DNA from: Hymenobacter plasmatis
Lineage (GTDB): Bacteria > Bacteroidota > Bacteroidia > Cytophagales > Hymenobacteraceae
Direction of reading: 5' to 3'
Assembly (NCBI RefSeq): GCF_020711255.1
Contig: NZ_JAJFAW010000007.1
Location: 141,571 to 205,570, forward strand
DNA length: 64,000 nucleotides
Shown here: one piece after another, positions 16,927-25,064 of the stretch
Layout: every line of letters starts with the position of its first letter
Numbering within the stretch: the stretch's first letter is position 1
Notes under the pieces: model-generated
The model's database searches: none
Told to the model about the DNA's origin: nothing
Seen by the model: only the letters and a program-made list of their open reading frames with translations
Translations under genes and position numbers: made by a program

Positions 16927-18654
16927 ATGTCCAAAAAATCCGTAGCCGAAATCATTGTCGATACCCTACAGGCCGCCGGCGTCCGGCGCGTGTTTGGCGT
17001 GGTGGGCGACTCGCTCAACGGCATCACCGATGCCATCCGCACCCGCGAGGGCATTGAGTTTGTGGCCGTGCGGCACGAGGAAGGCGGGGCCTTCGCAGCC
17101 GGCGCCGAAGCCGCCCTCACCGGCGACCTGGCCGTGTGCGCCGGCTCCTGCGGGCCGGGCAACACCCACCTCATCAACGGCTTGTTTGACTGCCACCGCA
17201 GCCGCGTGCCGGTGCTGGCCTTGGCCGCTCAGATTCCCAACGTGGAAATCGGGACCGGCTACTTTCAGGAAACGCACCCTGAGCGGCTGTTCCGGGAATG
17301 CAGCCATTACTGCGAGCTGATATCAGTGCCCGAGCAGGCCGTGCGCACCATCGAAAGCGCCGTGGCGGCCGCGCTGGGGCTGCGCGGCGTGGCCGTGGTG
17401 GTGCTGCCCGGCGACGTGGCCTACCTCGAAACCGACGCGCCCGAAGTGCGGCTGCCCACCTGGGGCCGAAACAGTGCCGTGGTGCCGGCCGAGGCGGATA
17501 TCCGGCAGGCGGCGGCCCTGCTCAACGCCGGCGATAAGGTCACCATTCTGGCCGGCATTGGGTGTGCCGGCGCGCATGCCGAGCTGCTGCAAACGGCGGC
17601 GGCCCTGCACGCGCCCGTGGTGCACGCCCTGCGGGGCAAAGAATGGGTGGAGCCCAACAATCCCTACGACGTGGGCCTGACCGGCCTGCTGGGCATGCCC
17701 GCCGGCTACCACGCCCTGCTGGACGCCGACACCGTGCTGATGCTGGGCACCGACTTTCCGTACCGGCAGTTTTACCCCGACGATGCCCGGGTGGTGCAGG
17801 TAGACAGCCGGCCCGAGCACATTGGCCGGCGCACCCGCGTTGAAATTGGGCTGGTGGGTACTGTGGCCGACACCCTGCGCCTGCTGCTGCCCCACCTGGC
17901 GCCCCGCACCGACGCCGCCCACCTCGAAGATGCCCAGCAGCGCCACGCCGACGATGAAGCCCACCTCGCCGAGCTGGCCACCGGTGAACCCGGCGACACC
18001 AGCCTGCACCCCCAGCACGTGGCCCGGCTGCTCGACGAGCTGGCCAGCGAAGACGCCATTTTTACCTGCGACGTGGGCACGCCCACCATTTGGGCCGCCC
18101 GCTACCTGCACATGAACGGCCAGCGGCGCCTCATTGGCTCATTCGTACACGGCAGCATGGCCAACGCGGTATCGCAGGCCTACGGGGCGGCGCTGGCCCA
18201 GCCCGGCCGGCAAGTGGTGGCAATGTGCGGCGACGGCGGCGTGGCCATGCTGCTGAGCGAGCTGCTCACCATCCGCCAGCACAACATCCCGGTCAAGCTC
18301 ATTGTGTTCAACAACGCGGCCCTGAGCTTTGTGGAGCTGGAAATGAAGGCGGCCGGCATTCTGGAATACGGCACCGAGCTCGATAACCCCGACTTTGGCG
18401 CCGTGGCCGAAGCCGCCGGCCTGCGCGGCTTCCGCGTGAGCGACCCCGGGCAGCTGGAGGGCGTGCTGCGCGAGGCCCTGGCCCACGACGGCCCCGTGCT
18501 GGTAGATGCCGTGGTGAAGCGGCAGGAGCTGAGCATGCCGCCCAGCATCGACCGCAAGCAGGTGGCCGGCTTTAGCCTGTACGCCGTGAAGGCCCTGATG
18601 GACGGGCGCGGCGGTGAGCTGCTGGAGCTGGCCAAAACGAACTTGTTTCGCTGA
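16927..18654 (+). CDS. poxB: Pyruvate:quinone oxidoreductase (pyruvate oxidase) PoxB
   Basis: Thiamine- and FAD-dependent peripheral membrane enzyme that converts pyruvate to acetate and CO2 and passes electrons to the quinone pool. The 575 residues match the usual length of about 572. Visible landmarks: VVGDSLNGITDAI, the catalytic glutamate in RHEEGGAFAAG, GSCGPGNTHLINGLFDCHRS, TGYFQETHPERLFRECSHYC, and the thiamine-binding span GDGGVAMLLSELLTI ending in NN. The C-terminus (FSLYAVKALMDGRG, ELAKTNLFR) closely follows the lipid-activated tail of the E. coli enzyme, which separates it from acetolactate synthase, also present at 60.2 kb. Confidence 0.93.
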   Translation: MSKKSVAEIIVDTLQAAGVRRVFGVVGDSLNGITDAIRTREGIEFVAVRHEEGGAFAAGAEAALTGDLAVCAGSCGPGNTHLINGLFDCHRSRVPVLALAAQIPNVEIGTGYFQETHPERLFRECSHYCELISVPEQAVRTIESAVAAALGLRGVAVVVLPGDVAYLETDAPEVRLPTWGRNSAVVPAEADIRQAAALLNAGDKVTILAGIGCAGAHAELLQTAAALHAPVVHALRGKEWVEPNNPYDVGLTGLLGMPAGYHALLDADTVLMLGTDFPYRQFYPDDARVVQVDSRPEHIGRRTRVEIGLVGTVADTLRLLLPHLAPRTDAAHLEDAQQRHADDEAHLAELATGEPGDTSLHPQHVARLLDELASEDAIFTCDVGTPTIWAARYLHMNGQRRLIGSFVHGSMANAVSQAYGAALAQPGRQVVAMCGDGGVAMLLSELLTIRQHNIPVKLIVFNNAALSFVELEMKAAGILEYGTELDNPDFGAVAEAAGLRGFRVSDPGQLEGVLREALAHDGPVLVDAVVKRQELSMPPSIDRKQVAGFSLYAVKALMDGRGGELLELAKTNLFR

Positions 18655-18703
18655 AGCGGGTGTTGAAAAAATGCCCGAATAGGCATTGAACGATGTCCGG
18701 ACG

Positions 18704-18711
18704 TAAATTTG
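18704..18711 (+). promoter_or_regulatory. Possible -7 box for the SirB1-like gene
   Basis: TAAATTTG fits TAnnTTTG and lies 21 bases before the chosen ATG at 18733. A small ATGCC/GGCAT hairpin at 18671-18686 precedes it and may end the poxB transcript. Confidence 0.4.
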
Positions 18712-18732
18712 CCGTGCCGTTCTACCCCCGTG

Positions 18733-19566
18733 ATGACGAACAAAGAAATCAAAGCCCTTATCTCGCTGCTCGACGACCCGGAAGTGGCGCCGCAAATCCA
18801 GGACAAAATCCAGAACCTGGGGGAAAGCATCATTCCCTTCCTGGAGGAGTCGTGGGAGGAAACCCTGGACGGCCAGCAGCAGCAGCGGCTGGAGGATTTG
18901 ATTCACCACCTGCAGTTTGAGGGCTTGCAGCAGCGCCTGCGCGTATGGCGCGAAGCCGGCGCCACCGACCTACTGGAGGGCATGTGGCTGCTGAACACCT
19001 ATCAGTATCCCGATGCCGACCTGCAGGCCCTGAACCGGGCCATCGAGCAGCTCCGCTTCGAGGTGTGGACAGCTCTGCGCCCCGAAATGCACCCCGCCGA
19101 CCAGGTGCAGACCCTGAACTACGTCATGTTTCGGGTGCACAAGTTCGCAGCCAACACCCAGCATTTCCACTCGCCGGCCAACTCCATGCTGCAGCGCGTG
19201 ATTGAAACCAAGCGCGGCAACCCGCTCACGCTCTGCGTGATTTATCTACTGGTAGCCCAACGGCTGCACCTGCCGGTGTTCGGCGTGAACCTGCCCAACC
19301 TGTTCGTGCTCACCTTCCGCCCCGAGCTGCCGGGCGCCGAGCCGTTTTACATCAACTGTTACAACCGCGGCCTCGTGCTCTCGCGCACCGATATCGAGCA
19401 CTACGTAAGCCAGCTCAATATTTCCTCCAACCCCATGTTCTTTGAGCCCTGCTCAAATCTGGACATTGTGCGCCGCGCCCTGCGCAACCTGCAAATGAGC
19501 TTCGAGAAGCTGCAGGAGCCCATGAAAGCCGCGGAGGTGGCCGTGCTGCTGAGTATTCTGGAGTAG
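18733..19566 (+). CDS. SirB1-like transglutaminase-fold protein
   Basis: 277 residues from ATG 18733 (MTNKEIKALISLLDDPEVAP). The C-terminal half carries the SirB1/Transglut_core2 signature (LQRVIETKRGNPLTLCVIYL, then LPVFGVNLPNLFVLTFRP). The Cys of LTLC is the expected position of the transglutaminase-like cysteine. The N-terminal third is Glu/Gln-rich and helical. Family members are widespread and conserved but have no established biochemical role. No signal peptide. An in-frame ATG at 18709 exists, but it overlaps the -7 box and its first eight codons look non-coding. Confidence 0.75.
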   Translation: MTNKEIKALISLLDDPEVAPQIQDKIQNLGESIIPFLEESWEETLDGQQQQRLEDLIHHLQFEGLQQRLRVWREAGATDLLEGMWLLNTYQYPDADLQALNRAIEQLRFEVWTALRPEMHPADQVQTLNYVMFRVHKFAANTQHFHSPANSMLQRVIETKRGNPLTLCVIYLLVAQRLHLPVFGVNLPNLFVLTFRPELPGAEPFYINCYNRGLVLSRTDIEHYVSQLNISSNPMFFEPCSNLDIVRRALRNLQMSFEKLQEPMKAAEVAVLLSILE

Positions 19567-19592
19567 CGGGCAGGCCACGGGACCACTACAGG

Positions 19593-19790
19593 GCGGTTCT
19601 GTCATTGCGAGCGCAGCGCGGCAATCCGTCCTTTCGCTGCGGCCAACCTTAAGAAGTGACAAAGCCTTTTACAGAAAAAGCCCCGTTACTGCGCAGTACC
19701 GGAGCTTTTCACATTATTAGGTTTGTCGCTGAGACCAGGACGGATTGACGCCGCTTGATGCGCGGAATGTCGTGCCTCCGCGCAATGACA
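19593..19790 (+). repeat. Dispersed repeat, family D copy 1 (about 195 bp)
   Basis: Ends are GTCATTGCGAGCGCAGCGCG and its partial complement ending CGCAATGACA. The interior shares several blocks with the copy at 48739-48919: AGAAGTGA, AAAAAGCCCCG, ACATTATTA, GTCGCTGAGA and AGGACGGATTG. It contains an imperfect AGCCCCG/CGGAGCT hairpin that may act as a terminator for the gene ending at 19566. It fills most of the gap to the convergent redoxin gene. Confidence 0.8.
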
Positions 19791-19794
19791 AACG

Positions 19795-20376
19795 TTACCG
19801 CTTAATCAAGCAGCCGGCGGCGCGCCGTTCAGCCACACCGGCGGGGCGGCCAGCCAGCACGTTGTCGAGTACTTGCTTGAGGTAGTGCTGCTGCACATTG
19901 CTGGCTACCTGGGGATTGTCGTCGATAGCGCCGCGGTAGCGGACGATGAAGCCACCCGAGTTGGGCTCCAGCACCACGGCTTCGGCGGTTTTGGTCACGC
20001 CGAGCAGGTTGCTCACTTGCTGGCTGGGGTCGGTGAGGGTGGGCAGCTCCACTTCGCCGGGGGCGGCCGTGCCGGGCGCGTCGAGGTTGATGGGCACGTT
20101 GATAAACAAAAACTCCACGCCCTTGGCCCGGTAGGCGCTGCTGAGCGAGGCCAGCCGCTCCTGGTAGAGGCGTGAGAAGGCGCAGGCGGGGTTCAGAAAT
20201 ACCACCACCACGGCTTTGTTGCCGGCATAGCTTTTCAGGGCCACGTCGGCGTTGGAGGCAGTTTTGAGGGTGAAGTCGGCGATGGGGCTGCCGGTTTGGG
20301 CGCGGGCGGTGCCCACGGCCAAGGTGATGGCAAGCAGGGCCACGGCGGCGAGGATAGTAATTCGGCGAAAGGACAT
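19795..20376 (-). CDS. Exported redoxin (AhpC/TSA-like thioredoxin-fold protein)
   Basis: ATG at 20374-20376 gives 193 residues with a signal peptide (ITILAAVALLAITLAVGTARA, cleaved near 25). The thioredoxin-like core follows: PIADFTLKTASNADVALKSY, then VVVVFLNPACAFSRLYQERL. There is a single cysteine (NPAC-A-F-S) where thioredoxins have CxxC, as in the one-cysteine group with a CxxSxxY pattern. It therefore probably acts as a peroxiredoxin-like reductase or a structural relative rather than a dithiol oxidoreductase. It is 38 bp downstream of the phosphopantetheinyl transferase gene on the same strand. Confidence 0.75.
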   Translation of the reverse strand: MSFRRITILAAVALLAITLAVGTARAQTGSPIADFTLKTASNADVALKSYAGNKAVVVVFLNPACAFSRLYQERLASLSSAYRAKGVEFLFINVPINLDAPGTAAPGEVELPTLTDPSQQVSNLLGVTKTAEAVVLEPNSGGFIVRYRGAIDDNPQVASNVQQHYLKQVLDNVLAGRPAGVAERRAAGCLIKR

Positions 20377-20414
20377 GGCGGCAAGGTAAGGCATACGGGA
20401 GGAAGCGCCGGGGG

Positions 20415-21104
20415 CTACAGAGCCGGTTGGTGGCAATACGTAAGAACGTAGCCGGGCGACGGCTGAGAATAGCAAATGCAGTGCCGCGTATTGGCGTCGG
20501 GCAATACCAACGTAGCCGGGATTTCGCCGGATTCCTGCGGCGCAAAAGAACTGAGCAGCAGCTGCGTTTTAAAGATAATGCCGCGCTGGGCTGCCAGCTT
20601 GTACAAGGTCTCCTTGGCGCTCCAGAGCAGGGTGTAGTGAGCACTGGCCGTGTCTGGTGCCGCTTGGGTAGTAGCCTGGGCATCGGCCCACTCTTCGGCG
20701 TTCAAAAACTTGCTGGCCAGCCGATGGGCTTTGTCGCGCACCATTTCCACATCCACGCCGGCGCGGCCGCCGCGGGCCAGCACCGCCGCCACCCACGTGC
20801 CAGAATGCGACAGCGATAGACTTAAATCGCGGGCATCGCCGGCCAGCCAGGGGCGGCCGGTGGCGTCGTTGTGCACCACCAGGTCGGTGGGCGGCTCGGC
20901 CACTAGCTCCGCAATGAGGCAGTGGGCCAGTACCCGGCCGGCCAGCCACTGGGCCAGGCGGGTGGCATCGGCGGTGGCGGGCACCAGGGGCTGGTAGGAG
21001 TCGGGCTGCGGCAAATTGAGCCAAAGCTCCGCCGGGGTTTCGGTGAGTTGCCAAAGGCCCAGCACCGCGGTAGGGGAGAGGCGCTGAAAGGAGTGAAGCG
21101 GCAT
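20415..21104 (-). CDS. 4'-phosphopantetheinyl transferase (Sfp/AcpT type)
   Basis: Moves the phosphopantetheine arm of coenzyme A onto a serine of acyl-carrier or peptidyl-carrier proteins. The 229-residue pseudo-dimeric form has the two signature motifs GVDVEM (D118, E120 for Mg) and WSAKETLYK at 161-169. The P-motif ATGRPWL is near 81 and SLSLSHS near 95. It belongs to the broad-specificity Sfp-like class by length. No NRPS or PKS gene is in the window, so fatty-acid ACP is a reasonable substrate. Starts at ATG 21102-21104. Confidence 0.9.
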   Translation of the reverse strand: MPLHSFQRLSPTAVLGLWQLTETPAELWLNLPQPDSYQPLVPATADATRLAQWLAGRVLAHCLIAELVAEPPTDLVVHNDATGRPWLAGDARDLSLSLSHSGTWVAAVLARGGRAGVDVEMVRDKAHRLASKFLNAEEWADAQATTQAAPDTASAHYTLLWSAKETLYKLAAQRGIIFKTQLLLSSFAPQESGEIPATLVLPDANTRHCICYSQPSPGYVLTYCHQPAL

Positions 21105-21197
21105 GCTTAGGGAACTGGTAGAGGGCAGCCAGAGCCGGGCACCGGAGCGAGGGCACCACGGAGCCGAGTGCTGACTGCTTACAAATTAGGCCGAAGC

Positions 21198-21205
21198 TAC
21201 CTTTG
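21198..21205 (+). promoter_or_regulatory. -7 box almost abutting the WD40 start codon
   Basis: TACCTTTG ends 10 bases before the ATG at 21216. Transcription would begin a few bases before, or at, the start codon, giving a leaderless or near-leaderless mRNA. Confidence 0.55.
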
Positions 21206-21215
21206 CGGCGCCCGT

Positions 21216-22151
21216 ATGTCCGAACTATTCCGCCCCACCGTTACGAAGATTGCCACCCTGGCCGGCCACCGCGACGCGGTCTACGCCCTCACCGGGGGCT
21301 CGGGCGGCACCGTGTATTCGGGTAGCGCCGACGGCATGGTGGTGGGCTGGGACGCCGCCAACCCGGCCCACGACGGCGAATTGCTGGCCCGCGTCCAAAA
21401 CTCGGTGTATGCCCTGCGCCACTTGCCGGCGGCCAATCTGCTAGTGCTGGGGCACAATTTCCAAGGCATTCAGGCCATCGATTTAGCTCAACGGCAGCTG
21501 GCCCACGCCACGGCCCTGCCGCCGGTTGCCATCTTCGAGATTGTGTTTTCGGAGAGCCGGCAGCGGCTGTACGTGGGCCTGGGCGACGGCACGCTGGCCG
21601 TGCTGACGGTGCCCGATTTCCGGCTGGTAAAACTCCTGCGCCTCGCCAACAAAAGCCTGCGCACCCTCGCCCTGCACGAAGAGCGCGGCGAGCTGGCCGT
21701 GGGCAGCTCCGATGCCCTCACCCGCATTCTGGACCTGGATTCGCTGGAAACCAAGTTTACCCTGGGCGAAAGCACGAATTCGGTTTTTTCAGTCGCCTAT
21801 TCTCCGGATGGGTCGCGCCTGCTCACAGCCGGCCGCGATGCCCAAATCCGCACCTGGAACGTGGCCGACGACTACGCCCTGGCCGGCACCGTGCCGGCCC
21901 ACATGTACACCATCAACCACCTGGCTTTTAGCCCCGATGGCCGGTATATGGCCTCCTGCAGCCTCGATAAGAGCATTAAGCTCTGGGATGCGGCCAGCAT
22001 GACCCTGCTGCGCGTGCTCGACCGGGCCCGCTCGGCCGGGCACGGCACTTCCGTGAACCGGCTGGTTTGGCTGGGCGCCGAAAACCGGCTAGTTTCGTGT
22101 AGCGACGACCGCAGCTTAGCCGTATGGGAGGTGCAAGCCGCTAGCTTTTAG
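21216..22151 (+). CDS. WD40-repeat protein
   Basis: 311-residue cytosolic beta-propeller from ATG 21216. Repeats run throughout: LAGHRDAVYAL near 14, SADGMVVGWDAAN, then VFSVAYSPDGSRLL with AGRDAQIRTWNV, LAFSPDGRYMASCSLDKSIK with LWDA, and a final SCSDDRSLAVWEV. Six to seven blades would close one propeller. Such proteins are scaffolds, and no partner can be read here. It contains the word TTTAGCTCAACGG at 21483-21495, encoding D-L-A-Q-R with rare codons. Downstream is the DivIVA-domain gene in the same direction. Confidence 0.88.
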   Translation: MSELFRPTVTKIATLAGHRDAVYALTGGSGGTVYSGSADGMVVGWDAANPAHDGELLARVQNSVYALRHLPAANLLVLGHNFQGIQAIDLAQRQLAHATALPPVAIFEIVFSESRQRLYVGLGDGTLAVLTVPDFRLVKLLRLANKSLRTLALHEERGELAVGSSDALTRILDLDSLETKFTLGESTNSVFSVAYSPDGSRLLTAGRDAQIRTWNVADDYALAGTVPAHMYTINHLAFSPDGRYMASCSLDKSIKLWDAASMTLLRVLDRARSAGHGTSVNRLVWLGAENRLVSCSDDRSLAVWEVQAASF

Positions 22152-22230
22152 CTGTTGGCGGTAGCTGCTTTCGCCTGAATTACCTTTAGTTTATTAATCC
22201 AAACAGCTAATAGCCACCGGCTAAAAGCTA
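22141..22230. repeat. Imperfect inverted repeat between the WD40 and DivIVA genes
   Basis: Left arm 22141-22167 and right arm 22204-22230 pair over about 27 bp with a few mismatches; the outer TAGCTTTTAGC / GCTAAAAGCTA is perfect. The left arm overlaps the WD40 stop codon. The loop holds TACCTTTA (22181-22188), a possible -7 box for the DivIVA-domain gene starting at 22240. Confidence 0.7.
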
Positions 22231-22239
22231 ACCGCTTCT

Positions 22240-23322
22240 ATGAAGATAACCGCCCTCGATATCCGCCAGAAAACGTTTGAAAAATCCTTCCGTGGGGTTG
22301 ATAAAGACGAGGTGCAAGCATTTCTGAACACGATTTCGCAGCAGTGGGAGCGGCTGGGCGATGAAAACCGCGAGCTACGCCTGAAGCTCGAGCACGCGCA
22401 GCAGGACGTGCAGAAGATGCGCGAAGTGGAAAGCAGCCTCTACCGCACCCTCAAAACGGCCGAAGACACCGGCAATAGCATCACGGAGCAAGCCCAGCGC
22501 GACGCCGATTTGCGCATCCGCGAAGCCCAGCTGCAAGCCGAGCACCTCCTGAACGACGCCCGCCTGCGCGCCCGCAGCATAGTGGACGAAGCCTACCAGC
22601 AAGCCGACAAAACCGTGGCCGACATGCAGCGCGAAGTAACCGGCCTGGGCCAGGAATGCCAGCGCCTGGAGCAGCAGCTCGACGGCCTGGTGCGCGACCT
22701 GCACAACCTGGCTTCCGATGCCCTGGACAAAGTGGAGAAGGCCCGCAACCGGCCCAAGGGCAGCGCGGCGGCCATCCTTTCGCGCGCGGCCCGCGTACAG
22801 GTAGAGCGCCCGAAAGAACCGGGCACCGAACCCACCCCCGAGCCCACCACACCCATGCAGGTTACTTCTTCCTCCGCCATGTCGCCTGCTGCTGCCGTGG
22901 CCGCCGCGCCGGCTTCCTTCGATGCCGGGCGTTCTGCTTCGCAGCCAGCCACCTCGGCTGCCCCATCTCAGCCCAAAGCAGAGGCTGCGCAGCCCCAGGC
23001 CTACAACCCCAAGCCCGGCCAGCAGCCCGACCCCAACTCGCCGCCCCATCCCGATATTGAGCGGCCCGGCGCGCCGGCCGAAAACCCCGGCATCGCGCCC
23101 GCGCCCCACATCGACCCGCCCGGCCCCGCCCGGGTGCCGCACCCAGGCGCTCCCAACGTAGAGCCCACGCAGCCCGAAATTCGTCCGGTGGGCCCCGACC
23201 GCCCCGAAATACCCCAGCCCACGCCCCCAATGCACCCGGGCATGGAAAAGGCGGCCGCGGCCGCAACCCCAGCTCCAGTGGAAGCCGCGGTAACGGAGAA
23301 GTCATTTTTTGACGAAATCTAG
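22240..23322 (+). CDS. DivIVA-domain protein with Pro-rich tail
   Basis: 360 residues. The N-terminus MKITALDIRQKTFEKSFRGV followed by DKDEVQAFL is the DivIVA/GpsB membrane-targeting domain, in which a conserved F-x-R-G-x turn precedes the coiled coil. Residues 30-165 are predicted coiled coil (Glu/Gln/Arg-rich heptads). The rest is Pro/Ala/Gln low-complexity, ending in EKSFFDEI. DivIVA proteins sense membrane curvature and recruit pole or septum proteins in Gram-positives. The role in Bacteroidota is unclear. It ends in a strong terminator before folB. Confidence 0.82.
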   Translation: MKITALDIRQKTFEKSFRGVDKDEVQAFLNTISQQWERLGDENRELRLKLEHAQQDVQKMREVESSLYRTLKTAEDTGNSITEQAQRDADLRIREAQLQAEHLLNDARLRARSIVDEAYQQADKTVADMQREVTGLGQECQRLEQQLDGLVRDLHNLASDALDKVEKARNRPKGSAAAILSRAARVQVERPKEPGTEPTPEPTTPMQVTSSSAMSPAAAVAAAPASFDAGRSASQPATSAAPSQPKAEAAQPQAYNPKPGQQPDPNSPPHPDIERPGAPAENPGIAPAPHIDPPGPARVPHPGAPNVEPTQPEIRPVGPDRPEIPQPTPPMHPGMEKAAAAATPAPVEAAVTEKSFFDEI

Positions 23323-23349
23323 CCTGCGGTTTCAAAGCCGATTCTTGGG

Positions 23350-23381
23350 AAAGCCTACCGCATTGGTAGGCTTTCTTTTTT
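23350..23381 (+). terminator. Intrinsic terminator after the DivIVA-domain gene
   Basis: Stem AAAGCCTACC / GGTAGGCTTT with a 5-base loop, followed by a C then six T. Confidence 0.9.
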
Positions 23382-23455
23382 ATGCGACGACCTTTGCCCT
23401 CGCTACCGCGCAAGCATCGGCCAGCATATCACACATCAGTATCGAAGAAAACAGC

Positions 23456-23830
23456 ATGGGCCAAATCGCACTTGAAGGCATGGAGTTTTTCGCGTTCCAC
23501 GGCTACTACGACGAGGAGCAGAAAATTGGAAACAAGTACGGCGTGGACCTGTACATCAGCACCGACCTGCTGGCCGCCGGCGCCTCCGACAAGCTGCAGC
23601 AGACCGTGAACTACGAAGTGCTCTACCGCCTCGTGGCCGAGGAGATGCTCGCGCCGGCCCGGCTGCTGGAGCACGTAGCCCACCGGGTGCTCGACCGCAT
23701 CATGGCCGAACTGCCCCATGTGCGGAAGGTGAAAATCAACGTCAGCAAGTTTAACCCGCCGCTGGGCGGCATCTGCCACCGGGCCCGCGTGACGCTGGCA
23801 CGGCGGCGCAAGCGCAGCTTGAGGAGCTAG
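23456..23830 (+). CDS. folB: Dihydroneopterin aldolase
   Basis: Folate pathway enzyme that splits 7,8-dihydroneopterin to 6-hydroxymethyl-dihydropterin and glycolaldehyde. ATG 23456 gives 124 residues, the usual size for the octameric family. Motifs: LEGMEFFAFHGYYDEEQKIG, TVNYEVLYRLV, the LLEHVAHRVLDRI helix and KVKINVSKFNPPLGG with the conserved lysine. The longer open frame upstream crosses a terminator and is not coding. Its stop codon overlaps the stop of the convergent HEAT-like gene in the four bases CTAG (23827-23830). Confidence 0.9.
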   Translation: MGQIALEGMEFFAFHGYYDEEQKIGNKYGVDLYISTDLLAAGASDKLQQTVNYEVLYRLVAEEMLAPARLLEHVAHRVLDRIMAELPHVRKVKINVSKFNPPLGGICHRARVTLARRRKRSLRS

Positions 23831-24495
23831 TAAGCGGAAATTGCCGCTATTTCAGCCTGCAGCAGGTGCTGCGCTTTTCGGTAAGCACCCGGGGCTTTCT
23901 TCTGGGTAATTAGCTTGAAAACTTTATCGTGGACGTTGACTGCACGGTCTATGCTTTGCTCTTGCTCAGATGGACGTAATTGGTAGAGCCGCCGCAACGC
24001 GTGCAAAGCATGGTAGCGTACCAAGTAATCGGAAGGGTGGGCTACCAGGGCAAAGATGCGGTGCACGACAAGTGGAATCAGCTGGCCTAGGGTATAGTAA
24101 TGCTGCAAGCCCACCAGCAAGTTTATCAACACATACGCATCAGTTGTAGGCGCGAGCAAAGCGGCCAAGTCTGATTGGTACAATCCGGCTGGGTTGATTT
24201 TGGCAATGGCCTCCAGTGCATAGATAGCAAATCCGCTTTGGCGTAGGCAGCGGTGCAGCAGGGGCAGTGCTTCTTCACTGCGCAAGTGGCCCAAGCCGAG
24301 AACAGCCCGAGGGTCAGCAGTGCCTTTGCGCAGCCTATCCATTAAGTCAGCCTCGGCCTGCTGGCGCTCAAGGGAGGTAAGCGCATCCAGACAGTCAGAA
24401 TCGGCCGTGTAGCCATCGTGCCAGCCGAGATAATGGTCAACGCGGCCAAAGTATGCCACCTGGAATTTAGCGAGCGGACTTCTCTCTGCCTCCAT
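23827..24495 (-). CDS. HEAT-repeat-like hypothetical protein
   Basis: 222 residues, all helical, without signal peptide. Segments such as LGHLRSEEALPLLHRCLRQS, ALEAIAKI and RYHALHALRRLYQL have the spacing of HEAT/PBS-lyase-type repeats. It is probably a small scaffold. It is transcribed divergently from blaI across a 143-bp region that holds three operator palindromes, so it may also be under BlaI control (inference). Its codon use is somewhat more A/T-rich than its neighbours. Confidence 0.65.
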   Translation of the reverse strand: MEAERSPLAKFQVAYFGRVDHYLGWHDGYTADSDCLDALTSLERQQAEADLMDRLRKGTADPRAVLGLGHLRSEEALPLLHRCLRQSGFAIYALEAIAKINPAGLYQSDLAALLAPTTDAYVLINLLVGLQHYYTLGQLIPLVVHRIFALVAHPSDYLVRYHALHALRRLYQLRPSEQEQSIDRAVNVHDKVFKLITQKKAPGAYRKAQHLLQAEIAAISAY

Positions 24496-24537
24496 GAAAA
24501 AAAATTATCCCTTGATAACCAAGTCATTGGGGTGTAG

Positions 24538-24617
24538 TACGAATAATTTCGTAGATAGCTATTGCAACTACGAAGGCTTTCGTAGCATCTTTGCTGTATC
24601 CTACGAAATAATTCGTA
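24538..24617. promoter_or_regulatory. Three tandem operator palindromes, CTACGAA-N4-TTCGTAG
   Basis: Three perfect 6-4-6 palindromes TACGAA-N4-TTCGTA at 24538-24553, 24569-24584 and 24602-24617 (centre spacing 31 and 33 bp, about three helical turns). The 4-base centres differ (TAAT, GGCT, ATAA) while the arms are identical, as expected for protein-binding sites. They lie just upstream of the BlaI-family gene (24639) and between it and a divergent gene. The likely ligand is the BlaI protein itself. Confidence 0.85.
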
Positions 24618-24638
24618 GTAACCTCACGTTTCCCCAGC

Positions 24639-25064
24639 ATGAGCAAAGCACCGCCCCCCAAACCTACGGACTCCGAATTGGAAATCCTACACGTGCTCTG
24701 GCAGCACGGGCCCGCCACTGTGCGCGCCATTAACGACAACCTGAGCCAGCGTCGGCAAGCGGAGGTGGGCTACACCACCACGCTCAAGATATTGCAGCTC
24801 ATGCTGGATAAAGGCCTGGTGCGGCGCGACGATGCCGACCGCAGCCACGTGTACCGGGCAGCCGTGCGCGAGCAGGAAACCCAGGGCCTGCTCCTCGACA
24901 AGTTCGTAGACGCCACCTTCGGCGGCTCGGCCCTGAAGCTGGTGATGCAGGCCCTGGGAAGCCGCCAGACCTCGGCCGACGAGCTGGCGCAAATCCGCCG
25001 CCTGCTCAACGACATTGAAATCCAAAATTCCACCTCAACTGCCGACGACGATGACAACGCTTGA
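24639..25064 (+). CDS. BlaI/MecI-family transcriptional repressor
   Basis: 141 residues: a winged helix (PTDSELEILHVLWQHGPATV, then VGYTTTLKILQLMLDKGLV) and a C-terminal dimerisation part (GSALKLVMQALGSRQTSADE). BlaI repressors are cleaved when a partner M56 sensor protease is activated. The partner starts inside this gene: 14 bases of overlap (25051-25064) imply translational coupling. Three operator palindromes lie upstream, so it is probably autoregulated. No beta-lactamase or penicillin-binding protein gene is adjacent, so the regulated targets are unknown. Confidence 0.93.
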   Translation: MSKAPPPKPTDSELEILHVLWQHGPATVRAINDNLSQRRQAEVGYTTTLKILQLMLDKGLVRRDDADRSHVYRAAVREQETQGLLLDKFVDATFGGSALKLVMQALGSRQTSADELAQIRRLLNDIEIQNSTSTADDDDNA

